64,000 nt of DNA from Buxus sempervirens. Lineage: Eukaryota > Streptophyta > Magnoliopsida > Buxales > Buxaceae. The notes under the pieces were generated by a model. That model was not told the DNA's origin. It was given only the letters and a program-made list of their open reading frames with translations, and did no database searches. The position numbers and the translations under genes were made by a program. Below are positions 45,856 to 57,900 of the stretch, one piece after another (the first letter of the stretch is position 1; the number at the start of each line of letters is the position of its first letter). The stretch spans positions 10,340,048 through 10,404,047 of the forward strand of contig OX387194.1 in assembly GCA_947561395.2 (NCBI GenBank), in the 5' to 3' direction.

Positions 45856-47989
45856 TGTAACATCCTGGATTTGCAGTATCTTATTTATTAATGTGGTTTT
45901 CCTAATTTCCCATATTTTGTTATTTGTTGTGGTTCATCTTGATTGTTTTATTTGAGTTGTCTAATTTTTGTGGCATTTTATGTGCTGTTTTACTGTGCTT
46001 TATTTCTTGCCATGATAACTGTTGTGAATTAGCTTGGCTTTCTGTGCAAGATTGAGTTTCAATTTATTTTAGGCATATTATATTGGATTATTCAATGGTG
46101 TGATTGTATGCATTAATTATTTGGCTTGGTGTTTTATTTTGATTTGTTTTGTATTATGCATGGTCCAGCTTGTTTTGAGTGGATCTGCTTGGTTATGTTT
46201 GGTTGAGGCTGCTTAGATGCTCTTGGTTTGCTCTGTGATTAGTCTCTATTATCGATTACCTGTGCGCCAAGGCATTCATGAGCGTTGGAAGCATAAAACT
46301 TCTTCCCCTATATTCCTCTGCTCTTGTATGCCTTGTTTCTCTTGTACTTTTGGTGGTGGTGAGCTTCTTGGGCGGATTGAGAGATTGGGAGCTCGCTTCG
46401 ATTATTTGTGTTTTTGGTGCTTTTCTCCTTGATGTAAGCTTCAACATTTTCTTGGATTTATATGTAAATATGGTTAAACAGTGAAGTGTGTTCCGTTTCA
46501 CTTGATTTTTGGGGAATAGTTTTAGGTTCTTCTGCAACTTACTTCTAGTGTCTTTGGATGCCTCAATCCTCTCCTTTGTTTTCTTATACATTCAAGAACC
46601 ACTTATTTGGAATTTTCTACGAATCACATGCAAGTTCTATCTTAATTTACTATATTTATACTACTATTGAAACAATGTAGATAAATTAAACAAGAAGGAA
46701 AATGCTTACAATAATAGATAAGTTAGATTTAACATAAAGCAAGATTGATGTATCCTTACTTTATTCTTACAAGACGCCGACGAGGTACGAAGCAACAGGT
46801 GTTGTTAAAACTATGCCTTGTGCAATGTCGAGAACATCTATGGTCCTCCCAAGTTCCCTTATATAGGTCGGTCTTTGAGTATAAAGGATGTTTCTTTGTG
46901 AAATATGCTTTCACAAACATGGGACCCATATCTTTTGTCATATCTAAGATAAAATTCATATTATCTATATTTTTATTAACGTATTTTCCTCTCTTTACTA
47001 TTCAGTTCATATGTTTGATTTTGACCAAGTTGATGAAGGTGCTCATGGTATAGGTTTGTTTGGGTAGATAATTGATAGCCTAAGTTGTTATTTCGAGTAG
47101 TTTATATTAATCATGCATTTGCTCACCTTGTTAACATGTTATATGGAGTGCAATATGCCACAACCACCCCCGGAGAATTCGTTGTTTTGCTACTTTCATA
47201 TAGATAGAGAGATAGTTATAGAGCAAGAAAAGTCTGTATCATACCTGGGAGGGGGGGGGGGGGGGGGGGGGGGAGTCGTTTAGATGGATTCAATATAAGT
47301 GGTAATACATAGTATGATCAATTTGTAAGTGATGCTTGTAATTTATTTGAGATATCTCCAGTGGGTTTGTTTATGAAGTACTCCCTTATGTACAATAAGA
47401 GTGCATTACTTCCACTTACTGGTACATTCTTCGATTGTCAGGAGGTGGCTGGTCGGCTAGAGCACATGCAGAAAGAGTTACAAATAATGAGTGATGCATA
47501 TCGGAGATCCATAACTGTTATAAGAGACGCATATGGAGGTTGCAATACTAGAGCTGATAAAGGTATAGGTGACTGAGATGTTATTACGTGGTTGGAATTT
47601 GTTTTTGGATTGATTATATGCGCTTGTTAGTGACCAAGATGAATTCATTTGAATTGCAGGTACGTAAAGAGTTGCGATGGAATATATCGGATGTGGAGCA
47701 GAGCTTTATGATTGCGACTTTCAGCTACATGTTTCCATGTATTCATTTATGTAATTAATGGAGCATATGTATTTGGGATTTTTGTATGGTAATTACCCCA
47801 AATGTGGTGGATTGTCAGTTTTTTTTATGACAGTTGTGGTTTTTTCACAAATTTTAGATGTTCTTTGAATATAAATAAATTTTTTTGCAACAATTGAAAT
47901 GACATAAGCGATTACTCAGTTGTCTAAAATTTGTCTGAAATCGATTGCATGCAATTTGTCTATAACGGTTATTTCTCATGTTTCGATTA
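45856..47989. other. Gene-free stretch with an LTR-like start and a poly-G run
   Basis: TGTAACATCCTGGATTTG at 45856 resembles an LTR start of the family seen on the minus strand at 15827, but no second end was found. A 23-base G run lies at 47251-47273. A short ORF at 47361-47576 has a helical look (VAGRLEHMQKELQIMSDAYR) and could be an exon of a decayed transposon protein. It is not called as a gene. Confidence 0.35.
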
Positions 47990-49206
47990 ATGATGTGTCA
48001 ATAACACATAGACCTTTGATGATATGAAATCAGAATTTTGAATCGTGAATAAATAGATTAATCGTAAAAATATTGGTTAATCGAGGCGTTGTTATGATTA
48101 TCCGGTAGTAATTTTATGCAATGGCCGAAGTGGTTAATCGGCACATTTCGATTAGTCGAGTGTTAATCCTGCAATGAACTTCAGAAAAACAACCAACTGT
48201 AACTCTAATCGACAAATTATCGATGCACCTTAAAAATAGTGATTAATTGGGAAATATATACGATTAATCGGTACTAATTGAATGCCATGCGCCCAGTTGT
48301 TCATCGGCAATATCCAATTAATTGACGGTTAATCCTGCAATTAGCCTCAGAAAAACAACACTCTGTGATTCTAATCGAGATTTTCTCGATTAATCTAAAA
48401 AATAGTGGTTAATCGGGAATTAGATACGATTAATCGGTCATCATTGAATGCAATGCGCCCAGTAGTTCATCGGCAAGGTTCGATTAATCGAAGTTTAGCG
48501 TTCAATTGCCGATTAACCAACAAATCACTAATTTTATCATTAATTGAGTTACTTCCAATCAACGAATAGTTAAACAACCTAACTTTGATAATCGCCAAAT
48601 ATACGATTAATGAATACGTTGCCGATCATTGAAATTTCAAACAACCCATGTAGGTTATCGGCAACTACACGATTAATCAATGTATAGCCGATTAAATGAC
48701 AGCCAACCAACCTTTCATCGTAGGATACCATCTCATTATTCAGGTTGGTCACACGAACATCTATAATTATCCATCGATTGTCTAAAGAATATCCTACGAA
48801 GCAAGATTTGTATCCTCGATGCTAATAAGATATCCTCATTAACTTTGCGGATATAATTGTAGTAATCGTAGGATACCATCTTATGCTTCGTGATTGTTCA
48901 ACGAATAACTATTAGTATCCCTTGATTAATAGAATTGTATCCCACAACTATAAATTGTATCCATTGATTCATAGAATTGTATCCCATGACATAGATTAAT
49001 CGAAATTTAAAACCTCGGTGAACATTTCGATTTCAATGAAATTCGTTGATTAATCGGAAATATTAACGATCAACGGTCTATGAGGATATCTTATTAGCAT
49101 TGAGGATACAAATTGCAAGTTCAATCACCCGAAGCATGGACTGTTGATCATTAATATTTCCGATTAATCAACGAATTTCATTGAAATCGAAATGTTCATC
49201 GAGGTT
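47990..49206. repeat. Palindromic CGATTAATCG-rich repeat region
   Basis: The words CGATTAATCG, GATTAATCGG and variants occur many times. A unit of about 165 bases repeats near 48150-48490 (the ATGCGCCCAGT and CAGAAAAACAAC blocks). Near its right end, 49012-49078 and 49139-49205 are inverted repeats of about 67 bases with about three mismatches and a 60-base spacer. A second pair lies at 48810-48838 and 49081-49110. It ends exactly at the LTR that starts at 49207. No coding or known element type was recognised. Confidence 0.75.
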
Positions 49207-49317
49207 TGTAGACACCCCAAATTGCACCCCAATATAAGAGATTAACTAAGAAGGGCTCCAAAGGTCTTATTTGAGCCTTGACATGTGTCAAACTTTCAAA
49301 AACAATCAAAATCAGTG

Positions 49318-49588
49318 CCAACCGCACTGTGTATGCGGTTTTTATAATCTCGGTGTTAACCGCTCTGTATGTGCGGTTGCAACCGCACAGACAGCACGGT
49401 TCAGGTCCTTGCTTGTTGCGCTGGCGGCCACGTGGCTTCGAGAAGCTTCGGCCGTTAAGCCGCGTGTCCAGCACTCAATTAAAGCATAACTGAATTGAAC
49501 CGTTCTGTATATGCGGTTTAGTCGATTTTGTATTAAACCGCACTTTGAGTGGCGGTTCTGTGGAAACCGCACTGAGTATACGGTTTTG
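49318..49588. repeat. Palindrome array in the 5' LTR
   Basis: AACCGCACTGTGTATGCGGT at 49320, CCGCTCTGTATGTGCGG, AACCGTTCTGTATATGCGGT, CCGCACTTTGAGTGGCGG and CCGCACTGAGTATACGG follow one another upstream of the TATA box. Related sites are at 53221-53320 in the leader and 62806-62935 in the 3' non-coding part. Confidence 0.75.
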
Positions 49589-50028
49589 GCTGTTTCGAGG
49601 CTTTGCGAAATGGCTCGATCTCTGAGCCTTATTTACGCATATTACCTCTCTCTTAGGGACTTGAACTCCCTATTTCACCCTCCGAAACTTGCTGAATTAC
49701 ACCAATTCATGCCTTGGAGGAGAATTGGAATAATCTAGAAGGCCTTTTTGGCCTACCCTTGGGACTCTTCTACCCTTGACTTGGCCTATAAATAGAGAGG
49801 CCCTCCTCTTGCAAATGGCTGACAATCTGAAGCTTAGAAGCTCTGCAAGAAGAAGGAGAACCTCTGCTGGATTGGCTACTCAACTGCTCAAGCTACTAAG
49901 GTAAGGCCTATTTGAGATATTGCTTCCCTTTTACATTCTAGCAAAATCTCTCATCTTCTACCTTTCTGTAGTGTAAGGCCTGTGTGTATTTTTGCAACCC
50001 CAAACCCCTTCTAAAGTACCTGGGAATC

Positions 50029-50058
50029 CTCTCTAGCCGTAAAACGTGAAGAGAGAGC
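50029..50058 (+). promoter_or_regulatory. Conserved LTR hairpin
   Basis: CTCTCT, then AGCCGTAAAACGTG, then a purine arm ending AGAGAGC form a 6-bp stem, about 240 bases after the TATA box and so probably within the transcribed R/U5 part. Equivalents are at 17378, 17541, 29561 and 31165 (plus strand) and 27775-27804 (minus strand). The last has a paired C-to-T and G-to-A change in the stem. Confidence 0.6.
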
Positions 50059-51619
50059 CTGGGGAAAAGGAAGGTGGAATGGATCCTCTAGGCTTAGAAC
50101 CCTCAAATGATGAAAAGCATGCTATATGGTTATTTTGAGCCCTTGGATGCTTCTCTGATTATTTTTGTATTTGGAGAAGATGTGAATCCATGCTCTCTAC
50201 AGCCATGGATTCTAACTTTCTCATAGAAAATGTGATTTTCCACATCTTTGCACCCACTTTTCACTACTTTCATCAAATAGGCTAGATCTTGGATTTCCAT
50301 GTAAAATATGGAAAATCTGAGATCATTGGCCTTAGAATGAGTTTTTAGAAGTTCATGAGTTGTTTTTCATGATTTTAAATGGTTTTGGTCGAATCCACTT
50401 GCACACATACACTGATTTTGGCTTCTTATTCAAAGTTCTTCAAAAACAGGACAGATCTGTAGCCTGTCTTGGAATGCTCATAACTTCATCCTCCGGATGA
50501 ATTTTTGAGTGATTCCAAAGACATGTGATAGATTGGGAGGTCTACTTAATATCTGGAAATTTTCGTCCATTTCCATGTAGCCAATTTTTGACACCATCTC
50601 TTCAAAGTTTGTGGGACAGTTCAGCCCAGATTGCTGAACTTGCCGCTTTGATGGTGCACTATTTGCTCAGTTTTAATCCGTTTTATGTGATTCCAGTTTC
50701 TGAGTTTTCTTTGAGAAGTCTATTTTCATTTCCAATTGGTTTCAACAGATTTTGACCTGTTTTGTGTCTTGGGTGCTCAGTTGACTCAGAAGTGCTCGCT
50801 GGCATAGTCCAGAGCTCATCTGTGGTCTTCTAAGCCTATTCAAGAGGGCACACAAGTCACATCCGGATAGAGTTTGGGGTGAGACTTTTTTATTTGGAAA
50901 GAGGGCATTACATACTTCCTCCATACCAATTTTTATGGAATTTTATTGAGCCAAACTCCACGAATAGGACTTTGAAAATGCCTACTCATCACTTTTTCCA
51001 AGTTATAGCAGCAGATTTCAGATGTGGATTTCTCTCTCATTTTGAATCGGATTGAGCTGAATTTTTTACTGTATACTCTACTATATACCAGTTTTCAAAT
51101 GGCTTTGGTTTCATTTGATTTAGATTTAAATTAAATGAGTTAGGGTTTATCAAAGCTTTCAAGCTCTTTTGACCAAATTTCTCCAGATTTGCCTTGGCTT
51201 GATTTTCTTCATTTTTACTTAGATTTCGCTTCACTCATGAAGTTTTAGAAGTGATGAATCCACAAAGAGAGTCTAAACTCATTAGACTTCTCATGTGGAA
51301 TGGTCACACACATTGTGCTTGTTAAGCACCTTTTTGTTTATTTTACTAGCAAACAATTTATAGCATAAGCAAACATGTGGTAACCGTCTTAGACGGATGA
51401 GTGGAGGTGCCTAACACCTTCCCCCGCTCATAAATAATTCCCCGCACCCAATCTCTGGATTTTTCCTCATCTTAGAGCTACTTTGGCTCTATTTGACATC
51501 TATGAACCTTTTGGTGTCCATTCACACCCTAAGATGGATGGTGGCGACTCTTAACATTTATTGATCCCCGCGTGACGATATCGGAAGTCATCCGAGATGA
51601 CGAATCCATGTCTCACAAC

Positions 51620-51637
51620 TGGCGACTCTGCTGGGGA
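51620..51637 (+). other. Primer-binding site
   Basis: TGGCGACTCTGCTGGGGA begins two bases after the LTR end and starts with the TGG that pairs with a tRNA 3' CCA. Which tRNA it matches was not determined. It confirms that the LTR is a 5' LTR in plus orientation. Confidence 0.8.
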
Positions 51638-54042
51638 TTGCTAGTGGAATTGAGCCATGTTTTGATTGCTTGAGCATGATCGATTGATTTCCATGAATTG
51701 TTTGCTGTTTTACCATTTGTGATAAACATGTTTGATCTGAGTGTTATTATTTTTAGAATACCTGAGACCTTAGACAAGAGGCCATGTGATGGGTGTATGC
51801 TTTGATTATATTCAAAACCATGTTAGTGGACCTAGATAGTCTTACCATGCTAGGTTGCCATTTTTGTTATGATAAGCATGCTTTGATTAGAACTTTAATG
51901 TGGTAAGCATGAGATCAGAATTTTGGAGAGATGTTTACTTTGTATCAAGCATGCTCACCATGATTTATTTGCTTTTTTGTACAACATGATAACATGCTTG
52001 CATGATGCTTGTGTGAATACATGTTTAATATGAGCATGCTAGGTGTTTTTTTTAATTACTTTGTTTTACTCATGATTGTTTACTTCAAATATGATTTCCA
52101 TATCATGCCTTGGTGAATGTGATTGCGCTTGCATGAATAAGAAAAAAGAGTGGCAAGGGTGGGACGTTATGTTGAATGTGACCCTCTTTTTCAAATGCAC
52201 TTGAGCACTTTTTTTTATTTTTTGCACAGCCTACCTATCACCTATAGGAAGTTGAACAGGAATGTGTGTAGCTTGGCGCACCGAGGTCGTTACTTCGGAA
52301 AGCGAAAGTGAAAACATTCACCTTAGAGACTTTGAGCCAATGATGTGATGACATGGTGGATCTAGAATTCTGGTCATACACTAGGCTTGAGCTCTAAGTT
52401 GCCAATAAGCCAAAACCCAAAACCCCTACGCGAAGGTGGAGAAACACCCTTTTGGCCAAAATAAACCAAATGCGATGGGGAAGGGGTTTGTAATTGAGGG
52501 AAGGCCATCTTGCATGGCTCAGGTGGTCCAAGGCATGATATGGGCGCCATTTGGAAGGTAAACATGAGATAACAAGGTAATGTAAGCCTATTATTTGTGG
52601 TAACATCTTTACTTTGTAAATATCAAGCTCATGTTGGCCATTTGTGGGGATTTTGTTATTCCCAGAAATTTGTTGTTATCCTAGGATTGGTGTAGCCCTT
52701 AGAGAGAGTTTTTACTCTTCTTAGGTGTCGTTCTACCCCAAATGTCCATAGGAGGCACCTAAAAGTCCCAAAATCCATGCATTGGGTGTCCATTTTGGGG
52801 AGGGAGCCTAGGCCCTCCTATGTATGAATATTACTAATCCTTTGTTTTGCAGGAAATTGGTGTGGAGAACACCCTGGAGCTGCTGGTACAAAGGGATTTT
52901 TCCTTTTTAGTTTAAAAATTCTCATTCTCAAGCCCAAGGAGGCTAAAATTGTAATTTTATTTTGATTCATGCCCTTGAATGCCAATTTGTATTGTAACAT
53001 GTTTCTTTTATCATAAGAAGTCTGTTTGTGCATATTTTGGTATCCCCATGCAATCTCATGAAAATCAAGGGTTAAACGGGCCTTTAATGCCATTTGATAT
53101 GTCAAGTGCCCAATTTGGGGCAGTCCAAAAGCCACCCAATGGTGAACAAGGTGTTTGGGCATGTAACCAAGCTAATAAAACCAATTGGAAAAGGAAACAA
53201 TTCGAAAATCTGTTTTTTGGCTAAAAACCGTCCTGAGTATGCGGTTGTCTGCATTTTCGCTGCAACCGCATGTATCATACGGTTTGAGCCAAACCGTCCT
53301 GAGTGTGCGGTTTTAAACCGAAATCCCATTCTGGCCATGCTAATTAAACATTTCTGGGTCCTTTCATCCCTAAGTTATATAAGCAAATGGGCAGTGACTC
53401 CAAATAAGATAAATGGCATATAAACCATTCCAAATCCACCCAAAGCAAGAGATTAAGGTCATTTTGAACATATTCACCTAAATTGAGCAAATTAATCCAA
53501 CTCAAAGTTGAAAATGATGAAATAAAGTTGGCTCAAACCAAAGGTCAGGTCAAGCACCAAATTTTGCGGTTTAAGCTCATGTTAGGCTCTTTTTACCTAA
53601 TTTGAACACTTAACCCATCTTAAGTGAAGTAAATGATTAAAAGAAAATTGGTTCAAATAACCAACCTAATCATACTTCAACCTCAAGAATTAAACTTGGA
53701 AATCACAATAAGTTCCCAAAACATGTTAAGCTTAAAGTATAATGCAATTCATGAAAGGAAGCTCAACTCTGTTAAAATGGGGCAAATTCCAATCAAAAAT
53801 CAATCTTCAAGAAATCTTTAAACATAAAGTGTTCAAACTTTTAAGATTTCTCCCAAAGAGCAATTGGGTCACTTGGAAACCTTTGAATTCCAAGCAAATA
53901 ATCATTTAAAAATCAAGTGAAAGGAAAATTTTAAGTAAATCATCTCCTTGAAAGCAATTTGAGTCTCTTTTTAACTCAAAAACACCTAAGGGGAAACCAA
54001 AAATATTTTAGGCATCTGAAAGCCTTGGAATTTCAGAAAATC

Positions 54043-54354
54043 AACTCATAGGACTCCTGGAAGCCTGAAATTCCAGACTTTTTCAAAATCTTCATAGGCC
54101 TTCTAAAGCCTGAATTTAGAAACTCATAGGACTCCTGGAAGCCTGAAATTCCAGACTTTTTCAAAATCTTCATAGGCCTTCTAAAGCCTGAATTTAGAAA
54201 CTCATAGGACTCCTGGAAGCCTGAAATTCCAGACTTTTTCAAAATCTTCATAGGCCTTCTAAAGCCTGAATTTAGAAACTCATAGGACTCCTGGAAGCCT
54301 GAAATTCCAGAATTTTTCAAAATTTTCGTAGGCCTTCTAAAGCCTGAATTTAGA
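54043..54354. repeat. 78-bp minisatellite, four copies
   Basis: Units start at 54043, 54121, 54199 and 54277, exactly 78 bases apart. The first three are almost identical; the fourth has a few changes. Each unit is itself two diverged halves of about 39 bases (AGGACTCCTGGAAGCCTGAA and AGGCCTTCTAAAGCCTGAA). Because 78 is divisible by three, the minus strand stays open, giving a repeat ORF without biological support. Confidence 0.95.
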
Positions 54355-54410
54355 AAATCATAGGCCCCTGAAAGCCTGCGTAATTTCGGGAGGTTGTGGA
54401 AGCCTTAATT

Positions 54411-54660
54411 CCAAAGCATAAGCCCTTGGAAGCTTGCGTGATTCCATGTCTTGATTTGTCTACAGGCTTTTACTGTAGGCACATCATCTTTTGTGGGATA
54501 TGTTGGAAGCCCTAGAATTTTCCAATATTGGTGGGTCTTTTTCGCACCAACCAATTTATAAGCCCTTGGAAGCTTGCGTAATTCCAAGTCTTGATTTGTC
54601 TACAGGCTTTTACTGTGGGCACATCATCTTTTGTGTGGGACATGTTGGAGGCCCTAGAAT
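54411..54660. repeat. Direct duplication before gag
   Basis: Two copies of about 100 bases start near 54411 and 54557 (the AAGCCCTTGGAAGCTTGCGT, TCTTGATTTGTCTACAGG and ACATCATCTTTTGTG blocks), 146 bases apart. They continue the pattern of internal duplication that includes the minisatellite. Confidence 0.85.
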
Positions 54661-54936
54661 ACTCCTACAAAATTTCTGAGGTTTGATCTTTTTCGTATCA
54701 ATCACCTCATCTTAATAAGGTTATGTTAACCATAAATACAAAAATCAAAAAATATGAATGCAAAAAAACCCCCAAACTCATGTTCACCAAGCCTACATGC
54801 ACGCATGCATAGGTGTGTAAAGTTGATTTGATGGGACACTAACATTTTTTCTTTTTTCTTCTTCTTTTTACTAAGGTACTAAGTTCCTACTGCAACCATT
54901 GCTCCCCGACGTTCTCAAAGATTAAAAGCTGCTACC

Positions 54937-57900
54937 ATGAACCCTGCTGAAGAACAATCTACTGTTTCGGCTGAGGCCTTTGCTCAACTGCAAGAGCAAG
55001 TGGCAGGGATGACCAAACTACTGGAGAATTTGCTGGCCAACCAAGCCGCTCAGGCTCAGGTGCAGGCGCAACAGGCGCAGGCTCAGGTTCACCAAGCTTC
55101 ATCATCCCACAATGCACCACCACAGGCTCCACCCCAGACTGAACTTCCACCACCAATCCAACCTATCCCACCTCAACCTGAACTCTCTCATCCAAACCCC
55201 GAGCCTATCCTAATCCGGGAGGAGGAATCTGAATGTGAGAGGGAAAAGGAAAAAGAAAAAGAGAGACTGAAGGTAGAAGTAGAGAGAAAATTTTTGGACA
55301 AACTGGAGTCCATTCAGGAGGAATTGAAAGAAGTCAGGGGGATCAACACGTTGGGTGGTACCAACTTCCAAGATCTCTGCCTGTACCCCGACGCATGCTT
55401 ACCGGCCAAATTTAAGTGCCTCGATTTTGAGAAATATGACGGCACCGGATGCCCAATGAGCCATCTGAAGCTCTACTGTGGGGCGTTATGCCAATTTGGC
55501 CGGGATGATGGCATCCTGATCCAGCTATTCCAGAGAAGCCTAACTGGGGCAGCCTTGAGATGGTTCGCAACTGTGGACCATGGCAGAATCAGAAGGTGGA
55601 AGGACCTAGCTGATGCTTTCCTTGCTCAGTACCGTTTCAATGCTGACATCGTGCCAGATAGGTACGATATGATGAAAATGAGTAAGGGAAGAGATGAGAC
55701 AGTTAGGCAGTATGCCAAAAGGTGGAGAGAAGCCGCCTCTCAAGTCAGGTCTCCCATGATGGAGCCAGAGATGGTTACCACCTTCATTGGCACATTGGGG
55801 CATCCATTTTACAATCACTTGGTGGGTCAGGTTACCACCAGTTTTGCTGCCCTAGTGTTAGTCGCGGACCGGATTGAAGATGGAATCAGATCCGGGCGAA
55901 TCCAAGACCATTCTGCCGCGGCTCGTCAGCAGGAGCCCATTTTTGATCCTTCTGCCCAGAAGCAGAAAAATGGGGCAAGAAGGAATGGAGGAAAGAAAGA
56001 AGGGGAAGTAAACATGGTACAACCCCAACCACCACAAAAACCCATCCAAATCAATATTGCTGCACCTCCACCCAGTCCGGTGCAGCCACAATCGACCTAT
56101 CAAAACCCTCTCAACATTAATGTTCCTCAGGCAGCAATGCCCAACCAAAAAAGGGTATTCTCAAAAGAGGAGAGAGACGCTTGGATGGCGTCCAGAAGAA
56201 GCAGGGTCCTTTCCCCTCTTCCTGTGACTCCATCCCAACTTTTGCCATCTTTGTTAAACGCAGGGTATGTCACCCTGAAAGAACCAAATCCAAATGCTTC
56301 AAAGGGAAAGAATTTCGATCCCTCCACCACCTGTGAATACCATATGGGTGCACCAGGACACCCTACAGACAGGTGTTGGCCATTAAAACATGCCATCCAG
56401 GATTTGATCGATCAGGGAACCCTGTTGTTTAACACAGCTGCACCCTCTCCCGCCAGGACTGACATTGGTCAGAATCCTCTGCCCCAGCATAATGGGGCTG
56501 GTCCTTCCAATTTCGTAGGGACCATCTCTTCTAGACCTAGGACGTTTGATCCCTCGCAGTTAATTGCGCCAATAGGGACGTCCGTTAAGGTCTATTTTGA
56601 CCAGGAAGAGATAGAGGAACAAATCAACGTCATTTCTGGAAATAATGGAAATGGCAAGACTGCAGAGGACATTAATGCCTCTCTAAACCGGGCCGCTTCT
56701 CTTATGGCCCAGCTTAATGTAGCCAAACCCCCTCTCATTATTAATTGCAACCAGGCTGTTGCTTCCCCCACTACTCCATCACCCAAACCATCTTTGGTCA
56801 TTAATTATGACCCCACCACTGCTTCAATTACGTCTGTTTCTTCTCAGACCTTAAAATCCTCTCAACCCAAGGCACCAAGGCAATCTTCGCCTCTGGTTAT
56901 TGAGGTGCCTTCTTCTAACCTTATTCCTACATCAGCTCCTGCACCTAGGCCCCACCTCCAACCCTTGGTATTTAACGTGCCTAAACCCTCTTATTCAGAA
57001 ACCGCTGTACCTTGGAACTACAGCGAGGGTTATACGACCACTATCCCAGTGGCCGGGAATCAAGGTCAGGAGGAGGTAAACCTCATGACAAGATCAGGGA
57101 GGTGTGTAGAAGGAAAAGAACAAGAAAGGAAAGAAGCAGAGCAAGTCCAGAAGGGGAAGGCCAAGATAGGGGAAGACACCCCTCAGGTCGACAGTAAGGA
57201 GGCAGAGGACCTCCTAAGGATACTGAGAAAGAGTGAATTCAATATTGTTGACCAACTAACCAAGGTCCCTGCCCAGATATCAATACTGGGATTATTGCTT
57301 AATTCAGAAAAGCATAGGGACTCATTAATGAAAGTACTCCAGAGCGCCCACGTGCCCAAAACAATTGAGCCAGACCAGCTCGGCACTATGATCGGCCAGA
57401 TCCTATCTCACAATGTAATAAGCTTTTCAGAAAGCGAGATTAGCCCTGTTGGAGGCTATCACATGGACCCTTTACACATCACTGTGCTCTGTAAGGGTAG
57501 CATGGTGGCTAGGGTCCTAATTGACAATGGGTCAGCCTTAAACGTCTGCCCCCTTGTAACATGTGTGAGGCTTGGTCTGGACCAATCCAAGATAAAGCAG
57601 AACGGGAGGATTGTAAGAGCTTTCGATAGCTCCAAAACACACTCCCTGGGAGAGATTGAACTACCGATTACCATCGGACCGAATATCTTTAATATCACAT
57701 TCGAAGTGATAGATATTCCGGCGGCCTTTAATCTAGTTCTGGGAAGGCCGTGGATCCACTCAGCTAGGGCTATACCCTCTACTCTTCATCAAAGAGTAAA
57801 ATTTATAAGAGGCCAAAGGGTAATAACGGTCCTAGTAGAGAACCTAGTCCCTCCTGTCATACCACCTGACGTACCTTTCATTAATGTAGAATTAACTGCG

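Larger units (their letters stand above)
49207..51617 (+). mobile_element. 5' LTR of the Tat element
   Basis: The LTR runs from TGTAGACACC to CATGTCTCACA, 2411 bases. The TATA box is at 49787-49794, with a palindrome array upstream, a splice-donor-like AAGGTAAG at about 49900, and the conserved hairpin at 50029-50058. It is nearly the same as the solo LTR at 30343-32755. The left flanking 5-mer is AGGTT; its partner lies outside the window. Confidence 0.92.
51638..54936. other. Long retrotransposon leader
   Basis: This stretch of 3.3 kb has no supportable ORF before gag, as is usual in the Tat lineage. It contains a palindrome cluster (53221-53320) with CCGTCCTGAGTATGCGG-type sites, the 78-base minisatellite (54043-54354) and a roughly 146-base spaced direct duplication. 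Short ORFs on either strand are not conserved. Confidence 0.7.

Noticed and set aside
47361-47576. Possible helical protein exon
   Set aside because: It is short and has no domain I can name; a decayed transposon gene is possible but not supportable.
54033-54320. Minus-strand ORF with a repeated 26-residue unit
   Set aside because: It is caused by the 78-bp minisatellite having a period divisible by three; there is no start context, domain or neighbour support.
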